Position numbers and translations under genes: made by a program. From Phenylobacterium sp. (lineage in GTDB: Bacteria > Pseudomonadota > Alphaproteobacteria > Caulobacterales > Caulobacteraceae), in NCBI RefSeq assembly GCF_030693405.1, contig NZ_JAUYAW010000059.1:1-58664 (forward strand): a DNA stretch of 58,664 bases, in the 5' to 3' direction. Below the pieces are notes generated by a model that saw only the letters and a program-made list of their open reading frames with translations, made no database searches and was not told the DNA's origin. Position 1 is the first letter of the stretch. Every line of letters begins with the position of its first letter. Positions 8,887 to 16,000 of the stretch are shown here, in pieces.

Positions 8887-9653
8887 GCGGCGTCTCCCAG
8901 TCGGGCGCGCAGGCGCTCGGCCTGGCGACGCGGGGCGGCCAGCAGGGCGGCGACCTCCGGCTCGGCGGAGGCGGCCAGGGCCTGGGGCGTCCCATCGGCG
9001 ATCAGCCTGCCATCGGCCACCACCACGATCCGGTCGGCGAGCAGCAACGCCTCGGTCATGTCGTGGGTGACCATGACGGTGGAGAGGTTCAGTCGCTCAT
9101 GCAGGGCGCGGTAGTCGTCCCCCAGCGCGTCCCGGGTGAGGGGATCCAGCGCCCCGAACGGCTCGTCCATCAGCACGATGTGCGGCTCGGCCGCCAATGC
9201 CCGGGCCACGCCGACCCGCTGCTGCTGGCCGCCGGACAGAGCGGCGGGGAAGCGCGCGCCCATTTCCTGGGGAAGGGCCACCAGGTCCAGCAGCTCGGCG
9301 GCGCGGGCGGCCCGCCTGGCCCTGTCCCAGCCCAGCAGCTTGGGCGTGATGCCGATATTCTCAGCCACCGTCAGGTGGGGAAAGAGGCCCACCTCCTGGA
9401 AGACATAGCCGATGCGACGGCGCAGCAGATGGGGCGTCAGGTCGCCGACCGCCTCGCCCTCGATCCGCACCTGGCCGCTGTCGGGCCGGATCAGCCCGTT
9501 GATGGTCTTGAGAAGCGTCGTCTTGCCCGAGCCTGAGGCGCCGACCAGGGCGACGAACTCGCCGGCCGCGATGTGCAGGCTGACGTCGGCCAGGGCCTGG
9601 TGGGCGCCATAGGTCTTGGTGACGCGCTCAAGCGCGATGCGGGGGTCTGCCAT
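8883..9653 (-). CDS. ABC transporter ATP-binding protein (quaternary-amine type)
   Basis: A 256-residue cytoplasmic ATPase that powers the fused permease/binding protein encoded just downstream. Walker A is GASGSGKTT, the Q-loop region is FQEVGLFPHLTVAEN, the signature is LSGGQQQR, Walker B is IVLMDEPF and the switch His is in VTHDMTE. It has no C-terminal CBS domains, which some osmosensing OpuA-type ATPases carry. As the first gene of a two-gene operon it overlaps the next by four bases. Confidence 0.92.
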   Translation of the reverse strand: MADPRIALERVTKTYGAHQALADVSLHIAAGEFVALVGASGSGKTTLLKTINGLIRPDSGQVRIEGEAVGDLTPHLLRRRIGYVFQEVGLFPHLTVAENIGITPKLLGWDRARRAARAAELLDLVALPQEMGARFPAALSGGQQQRVGVARALAAEPHIVLMDEPFGALDPLTRDALGDDYRALHERLNLSTVMVTHDMTEALLLADRIVVVADGRLIADGTPQALAASAEPEVAALLAAPRRQAERLRARLGDAA

Positions 9654-9780
9654 GCGCCAGACCTAACACGCAAAGCCGCGGTTGGGCTCCCCTGGAGGGC
9701 CTCGAGACTTCACCGGCATGTGTCCCACAGAGGCGGGAGGGCGAGATAGGCTCTCGTCAGCGCCATGGAGGGAACGGCCG

Positions 9781-11274
9781 ATGGGATTTCTCAGTGACGA
9801 CGACAAGGCCGCCCTTGAGCCGGCCGAGACCGCCTCGCCCCGCACGCCCATCCCGGTCCAGATGGTGGCCAGCGACGAATACGCGCCCCAGGCCCAGACG
9901 GCGCGCCAGCGGGAGGTCCAGGCTCGGCTGATGGAGATGGGCGGCGACCTTTCCCGGCATCAGGGCCTGAGCCGCCGGCGGTTCTTCCAGACCTCGGCGG
10001 GCATGGCCGCAGCCTTCGTGGCGCTGAATGATGTCTATGGCCCGCTGTTCTCCGCCAGCCGCGCCGAGGCGGCGACGCCGGACATGGCGCAGGAACGCTC
10101 AGACGCCCTGCGCGGCCAGTTCATCATGGACATGCACACCCACTTCTTGCGGGACGACACCCGGCTGACCGGCTTTGTCCGCATGCGCGAGGCCGTGGGC
10201 CAGCGGGGCTGGAACCCGGACCTGTCGGGCCGGCCGCAGACCCTCGAGGACCTGAAGTTCGACAACTATATCAAGGAGGTCTTCCTCGACAGCGACACCA
10301 AGGCGGCCCTGATATCCAGCGCGCCCTCGGACATTCCCGAGGACTGGTTCCTGACCAACAGCCAGATGGCCAAGGCCCGCGAGCGGGTCAACGCCGAAGC
10401 CGGGGGCCGTCGGCTGTTCACCCACGCCATCTTCACGCCCGGCGCGCCCGGCTGGCTGGAGGCCCTGGACGCCGCCCTGGAGCTGCGCCCGGACTCCCTT
10501 AAGGGCTATACGGTGGGGGACAACACCCACAAGGCCACCAGCCGCTATCCCTGGAGGATGGACGACGAGGCGGTGGCCTATAAGGGCTATGAGAAGATGG
10601 CCGCGGCCGGGCGCAAGATTGTCTGCGTGCACAAGGGGCTGTTCTCCACCGAGGTCGAGGCGCAGTTCCCCCATCTGGCGCCCTTCGCCGATGTTCGCGA
10701 TGTGGGCCAGGCGGCCAAGGACTGGCCCGACCTGACCTTCGTCATCTACCACTCAGCCTACCGCCTGGGGGACCCGGCCAAGGCGCTCGCCCAGTTCGAA
10801 CAGACGGGCCGGCTGCACTGGGTCAGCGACCTGGCGGAAATCCCCGAAAAATACGGCGCAAACAACGTCTATGCCGACCTTGGTCAGGTCTTCGCCCAGA
10901 CCATGGTGGCCGAGCCCCGGGTCTGCGCGGCCCTGATGGGCATTCTGATCCGTGGTTTGGGCGCCGACCATGTGTGCTGGGGCACCGACGCGGTCTGGAC
11001 CGGCTCGCCCCAGTGGCAGATCGAGGGCTTGCGGCGGCTGGAAATCCCAGAGGACATGCGGCGCGCCCACGGCTTTGCTGAGCTGGGCGCCGCCGACGGG
11101 CCGGTGAAAAACGCCATCTTCGGGGGCAACAATGCGCGGCTCTACGGGGTGGGCGCCGCCGAGGTCGCGGCCCAGGACGGCGACGGCCTGGCGCAGCGCA
11201 AGGCCGCCTATCTGGGGCAGGGCGGGCGCCCCAGCCTCAGGCGCTACGGCTATGTCAGATCGGCATCCGCATGA
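9781..11274 (+). CDS. Tat-exported amidohydrolase (Amidohydro_2 type)
   Basis: 497 residues. A twin-arginine signal, [19 protein letters not shown], lies unusually far in (around residue 63) after a charged N-terminal region; the ATG at 9781 is preferred to the longer frame from 9682. After the signal comes the metal-binding MDMHTHF (H-x-H) and a TIM-barrel-like body; other likely ligands are His in CVHKGLF and IYHSAYR and Asp in CWGTDAVW. The C-terminal [14 protein letters not shown] is a common amidohydrolase ending. Family members include decarboxylases and lactone/amide hydrolases; the substrate here is unknown. Its last 20 bases overlap the end of fliE on the other strand. Confidence 0.8.
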   Translation: MGFLSDDDKAALEPAETASPRTPIPVQMVASDEYAPQAQTARQREVQARLMEMGGDLSRHQGLSRRRFFQTSAGMAAAFVALNDVYGPLFSASRAEAATPDMAQERSDALRGQFIMDMHTHFLRDDTRLTGFVRMREAVGQRGWNPDLSGRPQTLEDLKFDNYIKEVFLDSDTKAALISSAPSDIPEDWFLTNSQMAKARERVNAEAGGRRLFTHAIFTPGAPGWLEALDAALELRPDSLKGYTVGDNTHKATSRYPWRMDDEAVAYKGYEKMAAAGRKIVCVHKGLFSTEVEAQFPHLAPFADVRDVGQAAKDWPDLTFVIYHSAYRLGDPAKALAQFEQTGRLHWVSDLAEIPEKYGANNVYADLGQVFAQTMVAEPRVCAALMGILIRGLGADHVCWGTDAVWTGSPQWQIEGLRRLEIPEDMRRAHGFAELGAADGPVKNAIFGGNNARLYGVGAAEVAAQDGDGLAQRKAAYLGQGGRPSLRRYGYVRSASA

Positions 11275-11560
11275 TTTCCTGATAGGCGGAGATCACCTGA
11301 TCACGGACGGCCATGACGGTTTCGAGGCTGGTCTCGGCTGCTGAGATGGCGGTGACCACATCCACCAGCTGCGCCTTGCCCTGCACGTGGGCGGCCATCT
11401 GGGTCTCGGCGGTGCGGGAGGTCTCCACCGCCTGTTCCATGACGTTCTTCAGCATGGCGCCGAAGTCGGCGCCCCCTGCGGCCGCCCCGCCGCCGACGGC
11501 GGGAAGGGCTGCGCCCTGGGTGGCGGCATAGGCCTTGGCTGCGGCGAGCGGGGTCATCAT
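11255..11560 (-). CDS. fliE: Flagellar hook-basal body protein FliE
   Basis: 101 residues, the usual FliE size. FliE links the MS ring to the proximal rod. The C-terminal half ([20 protein letters not shown]...[36 protein letters not shown]) is the conserved FliE helix pair ending with the family's I-M-x-M-x-I. The N-terminal third is an Ala/Gly linker. Alternative ATGs lie at 11560 and 11557. It is the third gene of flgB-flgC-fliE, 13 bases behind flgC, and its end overlaps the convergent amidohydrolase gene by 20 bases. Confidence 0.93.
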   Translation of the reverse strand: MMTPLAAAKAYAATQGAALPAVGGGAAAGGADFGAMLKNVMEQAVETSRTAETQMAAHVQGKAQLVDVVTAISAAETSLETVMAVRDQVISAYQEIMRMPI

Positions 11561-11573
11561 GGCCTAATCGTCC

Positions 11574-11993
11574 CTAGCGCTTGAGCAGATCAAGGACGCG
11601 CATCTCCATGGCGCGCGCCGTCTCGATCACATTGAGGTTGGCCTCGTAGGCCCGCTGGGCCTCGCGCATGTCCATCGCCTCCACCAGGGTGTTGACGTTG
11701 GGCAGCTTCACATAGCCCTGAGCATCAGCCGAGGGATGGCCGGGCTCGTATTCGGTGCGGAAGGCGCTCTGATCAGGCTGCACCCTGGCCATCCGGACCC
11801 CCTGGCCCGCATCGATCTTGGAGGGTTCGAACACCGGCACCTGGCGGCGATAGGGGTCGCCGCCCGCCTGCTGCGAGGTGGAGTTGGCGTTGGCCAGGTT
11901 CTCGGCGATGACCCGCATCCGGGCCTGCTGGGCGCGAAGGGCCGTGGCCGCGATGGCCTGGGCCGCACCTTGGGTCGATTTGATTTCAGCCAT
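11574..11993 (-). CDS. flgC: Flagellar basal-body rod protein FlgC
   Basis: 139 residues, normal for this proximal rod protein. It has the N-terminal rod motif (MRVIAENLANANSTSQQAGGDPYRRQ) in which the usual Ser/Thr-rich rod signature is followed by a PYRRQVPVFE stretch, and the C-terminal coiled-coil helix ending VIETARAMEMRVLDLLKR, which packs against other axial proteins. It is exported by the flagellar type III apparatus without a cleaved signal. It sits 17 bases after flgB and 13 before fliE. Confidence 0.95.
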   Translation of the reverse strand: MAEIKSTQGAAQAIAATALRAQQARMRVIAENLANANSTSQQAGGDPYRRQVPVFEPSKIDAGQGVRMARVQPDQSAFRTEYEPGHPSADAQGYVKLPNVNTLVEAMDMREAQRAYEANLNVIETARAMEMRVLDLLKR

Positions 11994-12010
11994 GGCTCAG
12001 TCTCCCAAGA

Positions 12011-12433
12011 TCAGCGGCCGGGCGGGCGGGCGGCGGTGCGCAGCAGGTTGAGAGACTTCTGGTAGAAGCCGACGGCGGCGTCATAGGCCATGCGGGCCTC
12101 CGACATCTTCATCATCTCCTCCTCCAGGACCACGGAGTTGCCATCCATGGTGGTCTCGGAGTCCTTGCTGTTGATGGCCTTGAAGGTCGACGCGGCCGCC
12201 GTGCGATTCACCGTGCCGCTGAGATGGGCGGCCTGGGTGCGGGCCGGCGCCCCCGCCTGGGTCATCTGGACACCGCGGACCTGGGCCTGAAAGCTGTAGG
12301 CCTTCACATCCTGCGGCGTGTAGCCGGGGGTTTCGGAGTTGGCGACGTTCTGGGCGATCAGCCGCTGGCGCTCGCCCAGATGGCCCATGCGGCCACGCAG
12401 CATCGAGAACAGAGGGATGTCGCTCAGGTTCAT
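12011..12433 (-). CDS. flgB: Flagellar basal-body rod protein FlgB
   Basis: 140 residues from the ATG at 12433, or 143 from an in-frame ATG at 12442. The rod signature RLIAQNVANSETPGYTPQDVKAYSF is clear, and the C terminus (KMSEARMAYDAAVGFYQKSLNLLRTA) is the conserved terminal helix. FlgB is the innermost rod subunit next to FliE. Neither start has a convincing ribosome binding site. If the CtrA box at 12458-12472 drives this gene, transcription would begin close to or at the start codon, which would make the message leaderless. First gene of flgB-flgC-fliE. Confidence 0.93.
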   Translation of the reverse strand: MNLSDIPLFSMLRGRMGHLGERQRLIAQNVANSETPGYTPQDVKAYSFQAQVRGVQMTQAGAPARTQAAHLSGTVNRTAAASTFKAINSKDSETTMDGNSVVLEEEMMKMSEARMAYDAAVGFYQKSLNLLRTAARPPGR

Positions 12434-12457
12434 GGGCAACATGGTGAATAAACAGGG

Positions 12458-12472
12458 TTAATTGCTCCTTAA
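12458..12472. promoter_or_regulatory. CtrA box, full TTAA-N7-TTAA
   Basis: TTAATTGCTCCTTAA is an exact match to the CtrA consensus of Caulobacter-type bacteria, placed between divergent flgB and fliO. For fliO the box sits about 60-75 bases before the ATG at 12532, compatible with a -35-overlapping activator site. For flgB it is very close to the start codon. CtrA control of early (class II) flagellar genes is well established in Caulobacter; control here is inferred from the motif. Confidence 0.75.
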
Positions 12473-12531
12473 GAGTGTTGGCGGCAAACCGGGCCAAAGA
12501 CCGGCGCCCGCGCGCCGGACAGGTGCGCCCC

Positions 12532-12873
12532 ATGGATCTCGCCAGTTTCGCCCGGGCGGTTTTCGCTCTCGCCATCACGATCGGCCTGATCGGTCTGGCC
12601 GGCGTGGCCCTGCGCCGGTTTGGGCCCGAAGCCATGGCGAGGTTCGCCCCGACCCGCGCCGAGCGCCGCCTGGCCGTGGTCGAGACCCTGGTGCTCGATC
12701 CCAGCCGCCGCCTGCTCATCGTCTCCTGCGACGGCGAGGAACGCCTGCTGCTGCTGGGGGAAGGTCAGGTGCTGAACGCGCCGGCGCCCGCACCGGTCCC
12801 GGCCCAAAGCCCGGCGGGCCCGCTCCGCAAGACGCCCACCCGCAAAGCCCGCAAGCCCAAGGCCGACGCCTGA
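12532..12873 (+). CDS. fliO: FliO-like flagellar export apparatus assembly protein
   Basis: 113 residues. One membrane helix (FALAITIGLIGLAGVALRRFG) is followed by a cytoplasmic domain containing RLAVVETLVLDPSRRLLIVSCDGEERLLLLG, the short beta-rich FliO domain in which a 'D-x-x-R-R-L-x-L-V' pattern is typical, and an Ala/Pro/Lys tail. FliO stabilises FliP during assembly of the type III export gate. I chose the ATG at 12532; the longer frame from 12475 begins inside the promoter region. The stop overlaps the fliP start (TGATG). Confidence 0.85.
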   Translation: MDLASFARAVFALAITIGLIGLAGVALRRFGPEAMARFAPTRAERRLAVVETLVLDPSRRLLIVSCDGEERLLLLGEGQVLNAPAPAPVPAQSPAGPLRKTPTRKARKPKADA

Positions 12874-13670
12874 TGCGCCAAGTCTTCCGCGCCCTCTCAG
12901 CCCTCCCCGCCGCCGACTGGCGCCGCGCCGCAGGCCTCGCCGCCCTGGTGAGCCTGGTCAGCATCATCGGCCCGACGGTGGCCCACGCCCAGGCCCTGAA
13001 CGTCGATCTGGGGACCGGCGCGGGCCTGACCGAACGGGTCGTCCAGCTGGTGGGCCTGCTGACGGTCCTGTCGCTGGCGCCATCCATCGTCATCATGACC
13101 ACCTCCTTCGTGCGGATCGTGGTCGTGCTCTCCCTGCTGCGCACGGCGCTCGGCCTGCAGCAGAGTCCGCCCAATGCGGTGATCATCAGCCTGGCCCTGT
13201 TCCTCAGCGCCATCATCATGGCCCCGACCTTCGAACAGGCCTATGCGGACGGCATCCGCCCGCTCCTCGACCAGGAGATGGAGCTGCCCCAGGCCTTTGA
13301 CGCGGCGGCCACGCCGGTGAAGACCTTCATGCTGTCGCAGGTGGACCGGGAGGACCTGGCCCTGTTCGTGCGGCTGTCGCGGGAAGAGCAGCCTTCGAGC
13401 GTCGAGGACCTGCCGCTCCGTATCGTCACGCCAGCCTTCATGATTTCGGAACTTAAGACGGCCTTCGAGATCGGCTTCCTCTTGTTCGTCCCCTTCCTGG
13501 TCATCGACCTGGTGGTGGCCAGCGTGCTGATGAGCATGGGCATGATGATGCTGCCGCCCGTGGTGGTCTCCCTGCCCTTCAAGCTGATCTTCTTCGTCCT
13601 GGTGGACGGCTGGCGCCTCGTCGCCGGCAGTCTGGTGGAGAGCTTCCAGCGGGGAACCGGCGGGGGTTAG
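12873..13670 (+). CDS. fliP: Flagellar type III export gate protein FliP
   Basis: 265 residues, including a signal peptide (LAALVSLVSIIGPTVAHAQ) typical of FliP. Four membrane helices are visible, with conserved signatures TVLSLAPSIVIMTTSFVRIVVVLSLLR, LRIVTPAFMISELKTAFEIGF, VLMSMGMMMLPP and PFKLIFFVLVDGW. FliP forms the pentameric pore of the export gate with FliQ and FliR, neither of which is in this window. The start codon shares bases with the fliO stop, so translation is coupled. It ends seven bases from the convergent oxidase gene. Confidence 0.96.
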   Translation: MRQVFRALSALPAADWRRAAGLAALVSLVSIIGPTVAHAQALNVDLGTGAGLTERVVQLVGLLTVLSLAPSIVIMTTSFVRIVVVLSLLRTALGLQQSPPNAVIISLALFLSAIIMAPTFEQAYADGIRPLLDQEMELPQAFDAAATPVKTFMLSQVDREDLALFVRLSREEQPSSVEDLPLRIVTPAFMISELKTAFEIGFLLFVPFLVIDLVVASVLMSMGMMMLPPVVVSLPFKLIFFVLVDGWRLVAGSLVESFQRGTGGG

Positions 13671-13677
13671 CGGCGGG

Positions 13678-14838
13678 CTAAAGCCGTCGCACGCCTTCCC
13701 GTCTCAGATCGGCCAGGGTGGGCATGCCGTTGACGGCCATGAAGAGATCGGCCTCGGCCAGGATGCATTTGAGGACGTGGGCGGCGCCGGCGGCGCCGTC
13801 CAGGGCGAGGCCGTAGACGAAGGGGCGACCGACGCCCACGGCCGATGCGCCCATGGCCAGGGCCTTGACCACGTCGGAGCCCGACCGGATTCCGGAGTCA
13901 AACCACACAGGTACGTCGCCGCTGGCCTTGACCACATCGGGCAGCATGTCGATGGCCGCGATGCCGCCATTGGCCTGCCGGCCGCCGTGGTTGGAGCAGT
14001 AGATGCCGTCTGCCCCCAGATCGACGGCCTTGCGGGCGTCATCGGGGTGGCAGATGCCCTTCAGGATGATCGGCAGCTTGGTCACCGACTTGAGCCAGGC
14101 GATGTCCTCCCAGAGCATGGGCCGACCAAACAGCGAGCCCCACAGGGCCACGGCCTCGGCCGGCGACTCTGAAGCGTCCTTGCCCAGCAGTTTCTGGAAG
14201 ACCGGATCGGCGGTGTAGTTCTTCAGCACATGGCCGCGCAGCTGCGGGAAGTTGCCGGCGTTCAGATCTCGGGGGCGGAAGCCAGTGACCCAGGTGTCCA
14301 GGGTGACGATGATCCCGCGATAGCCGGCCGCCTCGGCCCGGGTGATCAGGCTTTCGGCCAGGTCCTTGTTGCGCGGGGTGTAGAGCTGGAAGAAGCCGGG
14401 CGTCTGGCCCAGATGCGGCGCCACATCCTCCAGGGTGTCGTTGCCCAGGGTGGAGACCACCATCGGCACCCCGGTCATGGCCGAGGCCTGAGCCGCGGCG
14501 ATGTCGCCATGCTGGTCCTGGCTGCACATGGCGGTCACCCCGATCGGCGCCATGAACAGGGGCGAGTGATAGGTGTGGCCAAACAGGTTCGCCGACAGGT
14601 CGCGAACGCTGGTCTCGACCATCATCCGCGGGACCATCCCCCAGTGATGGAAGGCCAGCGCATTCTGGTCCTGGGTGAACTCATCCCCGCAGCCGCCCTG
14701 GACGTAGTTCAGCACGTGGCCCGGCATGGCGGCCGTCGCCCGGGCGACCAGGGTGGCGTAGTCGACGGGCACACCGGGCAGCACGCCGCGCAGTCCGCCC
14801 TGATAGATTTCGTTCTGATAACTGCCAAACTGCGCCAT
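13678..14838 (-). CDS. FMN-dependent alpha-hydroxy-acid oxidising protein (lactate 2-monooxygenase-like)
   Basis: 386 residues with the (beta/alpha)8 fold of the glycolate oxidase/lactate dehydrogenase family. Visible features are the active-site His-x-Gly-Gly-Arg (SNHGGRQ), the FMN phosphate site DSGIRSGSDVVKALAMGA and GVGRPFVYG, and the flavin-contacting APIGVTAMC. It has no membrane-binding insert of LldD-type dehydrogenases, and the early YVQGGCGDEFTQDQN region is closer to lactate 2-monooxygenase-like proteins. The ATG at 14838 has a GGGAG site just upstream. It would oxidise a 2-hydroxy acid such as L-lactate to the keto acid or a decarboxylated product. It is unrelated to the flagellar genes around it. 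Confidence 0.88.
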   Translation of the reverse strand: MAQFGSYQNEIYQGGLRGVLPGVPVDYATLVARATAAMPGHVLNYVQGGCGDEFTQDQNALAFHHWGMVPRMMVETSVRDLSANLFGHTYHSPLFMAPIGVTAMCSQDQHGDIAAAQASAMTGVPMVVSTLGNDTLEDVAPHLGQTPGFFQLYTPRNKDLAESLITRAEAAGYRGIIVTLDTWVTGFRPRDLNAGNFPQLRGHVLKNYTADPVFQKLLGKDASESPAEAVALWGSLFGRPMLWEDIAWLKSVTKLPIILKGICHPDDARKAVDLGADGIYCSNHGGRQANGGIAAIDMLPDVVKASGDVPVWFDSGIRSGSDVVKALAMGASAVGVGRPFVYGLALDGAAGAAHVLKCILAEADLFMAVNGMPTLADLRREGVRRL

Positions 14839-15005
14839 GCCCGGCTCTCCCAATGTCGCCTTGTTGTTAAACAGACGAAGCCATGATGGCCCAGTTGAGG
14901 TCAAAGGAAACCGATGGCCTGGCCACGGCTCCGAATTCCGTTTGCGAATCCCCTGGTTGACAGCGTCATATTGCTTCGCCCCCGCCTCTGGACCATACCC
15001 GTTCG

Positions 15006-15953
15006 ATGAACCCTCGGTCGCTTACCGCTCTAGAGTCCGCCGCGCTCAACATTTCCCGTGGCGCGCTGCTGACTCTATGGCAGGGCCGGGACAAGACTCT
15101 GGACCCGATGGACGCCCTGCTTGTGGCGACCATCGTGCAGGCCAATGTGGACGTCGCGACAGCCGGGCTCGACGAGCAGGTGGCGTTCGGGGCCCTGGAC
15201 CGGCCGCCGCCGGATATGGCGCGTCGGCGGGTCAGCATCAGCCGGGTGGCCGACAGCCTGGACCTCCGCTTCGAAACCGTCCGTCGCCGGATCAATCGCC
15301 TGAAGGAGAAGGGCGCGATCGTCTCTGACGCCGCCGGCGTGATCGTGCCGGAGTCCTATTTTCACACCCCGGCGAACGCCGCCACGGTGATCGCCATCGA
15401 CGCCTTAGCGGCGCAGACCTATTGGCGCCTGGCCGACCTGGGCTACTTCAACGACAGGCCCCTGCCGTCGCCGCCCTACCATCCCCCCGAACACCCTTAC
15501 CGCGCCGTGGCCAGGCACTTCATGAGCTACGCCCTGCGGTTGGGTGGCGAGATGCGCCTGCTGTGCGTCGACTATATGAACCTGCTGCTGGTGCTGAACC
15601 TCAGCTATCTGAACACCGCCGATCTCGGTGACGCCCGGAGCCCGACCCCGGCGGCCGACGGGGCGCCGCTGGTCGCCGACGCCGACAAGACGCCGGTCAG
15701 CATCGCCGCCCTGGCCAGGGATTCCGGCGTGCCCTTCGAGACCACCCGCAGGCGCCTGGCCAAATTGGCCGAGCAGGACATCTGTCGCGCGGTGGGGGGC
15801 GGCTATATCATTCCGACCGACACCATTCTGCGGTTCGCCCAGACCCTGGCGCCGGTCAATGAGATGAACCTCACCCGCCTCTACCGGAACTGCGCCCTCG
15901 TGGGCGCCGTGGAGGGCTGGCAGACCAAGCCACCAATCTTCAAGGCGTCCTGA
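15006..15953 (+). CDS. Putative regulator with two duplicated HTH domains
   Basis: 315 residues with two similar winged-helix-like segments: SISRVADSLDLRFETVRRRI around residue 77 and SIAALARDSGVPFETTRRRL around residue 232. Both are followed by a short wing-like stretch (GVIVPESYF; GGYIIPTDTI). The pattern F-E-T-x-R-R-R-[IL]-x-[RK]-L is shared, which points to an internal duplication. Between them lies an aromatic, Pro-rich helical region with no known ligand-binding fold. No signal or membrane segment. A DNA-binding role is inferred; the target is unknown. It is divergent from the FMN oxidase gene and convergent with the large TPR gene across a hairpin. Confidence 0.75.
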   Translation: MNPRSLTALESAALNISRGALLTLWQGRDKTLDPMDALLVATIVQANVDVATAGLDEQVAFGALDRPPPDMARRRVSISRVADSLDLRFETVRRRINRLKEKGAIVSDAAGVIVPESYFHTPANAATVIAIDALAAQTYWRLADLGYFNDRPLPSPPYHPPEHPYRAVARHFMSYALRLGGEMRLLCVDYMNLLLVLNLSYLNTADLGDARSPTPAADGAPLVADADKTPVSIAALARDSGVPFETTRRRLAKLAEQDICRAVGGGYIIPTDTILRFAQTLAPVNEMNLTRLYRNCALVGAVEGWQTKPPIFKAS

Positions 15954-15975
15954 GGCGAGGGTTCTCGGGCGACCA

Positions 15976-15995
15976 CCGCCCTGACCAGAGGGCGG
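15976..15995. terminator. Hairpin between convergent genes
   Basis: CCGCCCT and AGGGCGG form a perfect 7-bp stem with a 6-base loop (GACCAG), placed between the regulator and the TPR gene, both of which end here. It could serve both directions. There is no T tract. Confidence 0.5.
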
Positions 15996-16000
15996 AGACG

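Noticed and set aside
12480..12500. TGGCCCGGTTTGCC upstream of flgB as a sigma-54 promoter
   Set aside because: The GG-to-GC separation is two bases short of the required spacing, so the two halves would not be on the correct faces.
14957..14985. TTGACA upstream of the double-HTH regulator as a sigma-70-type promoter
   Set aside because: The -35-like hexamer is good, but no matching -10 element (neither TATAAT nor the Caulobacter GCTANA type) appears at proper spacing.
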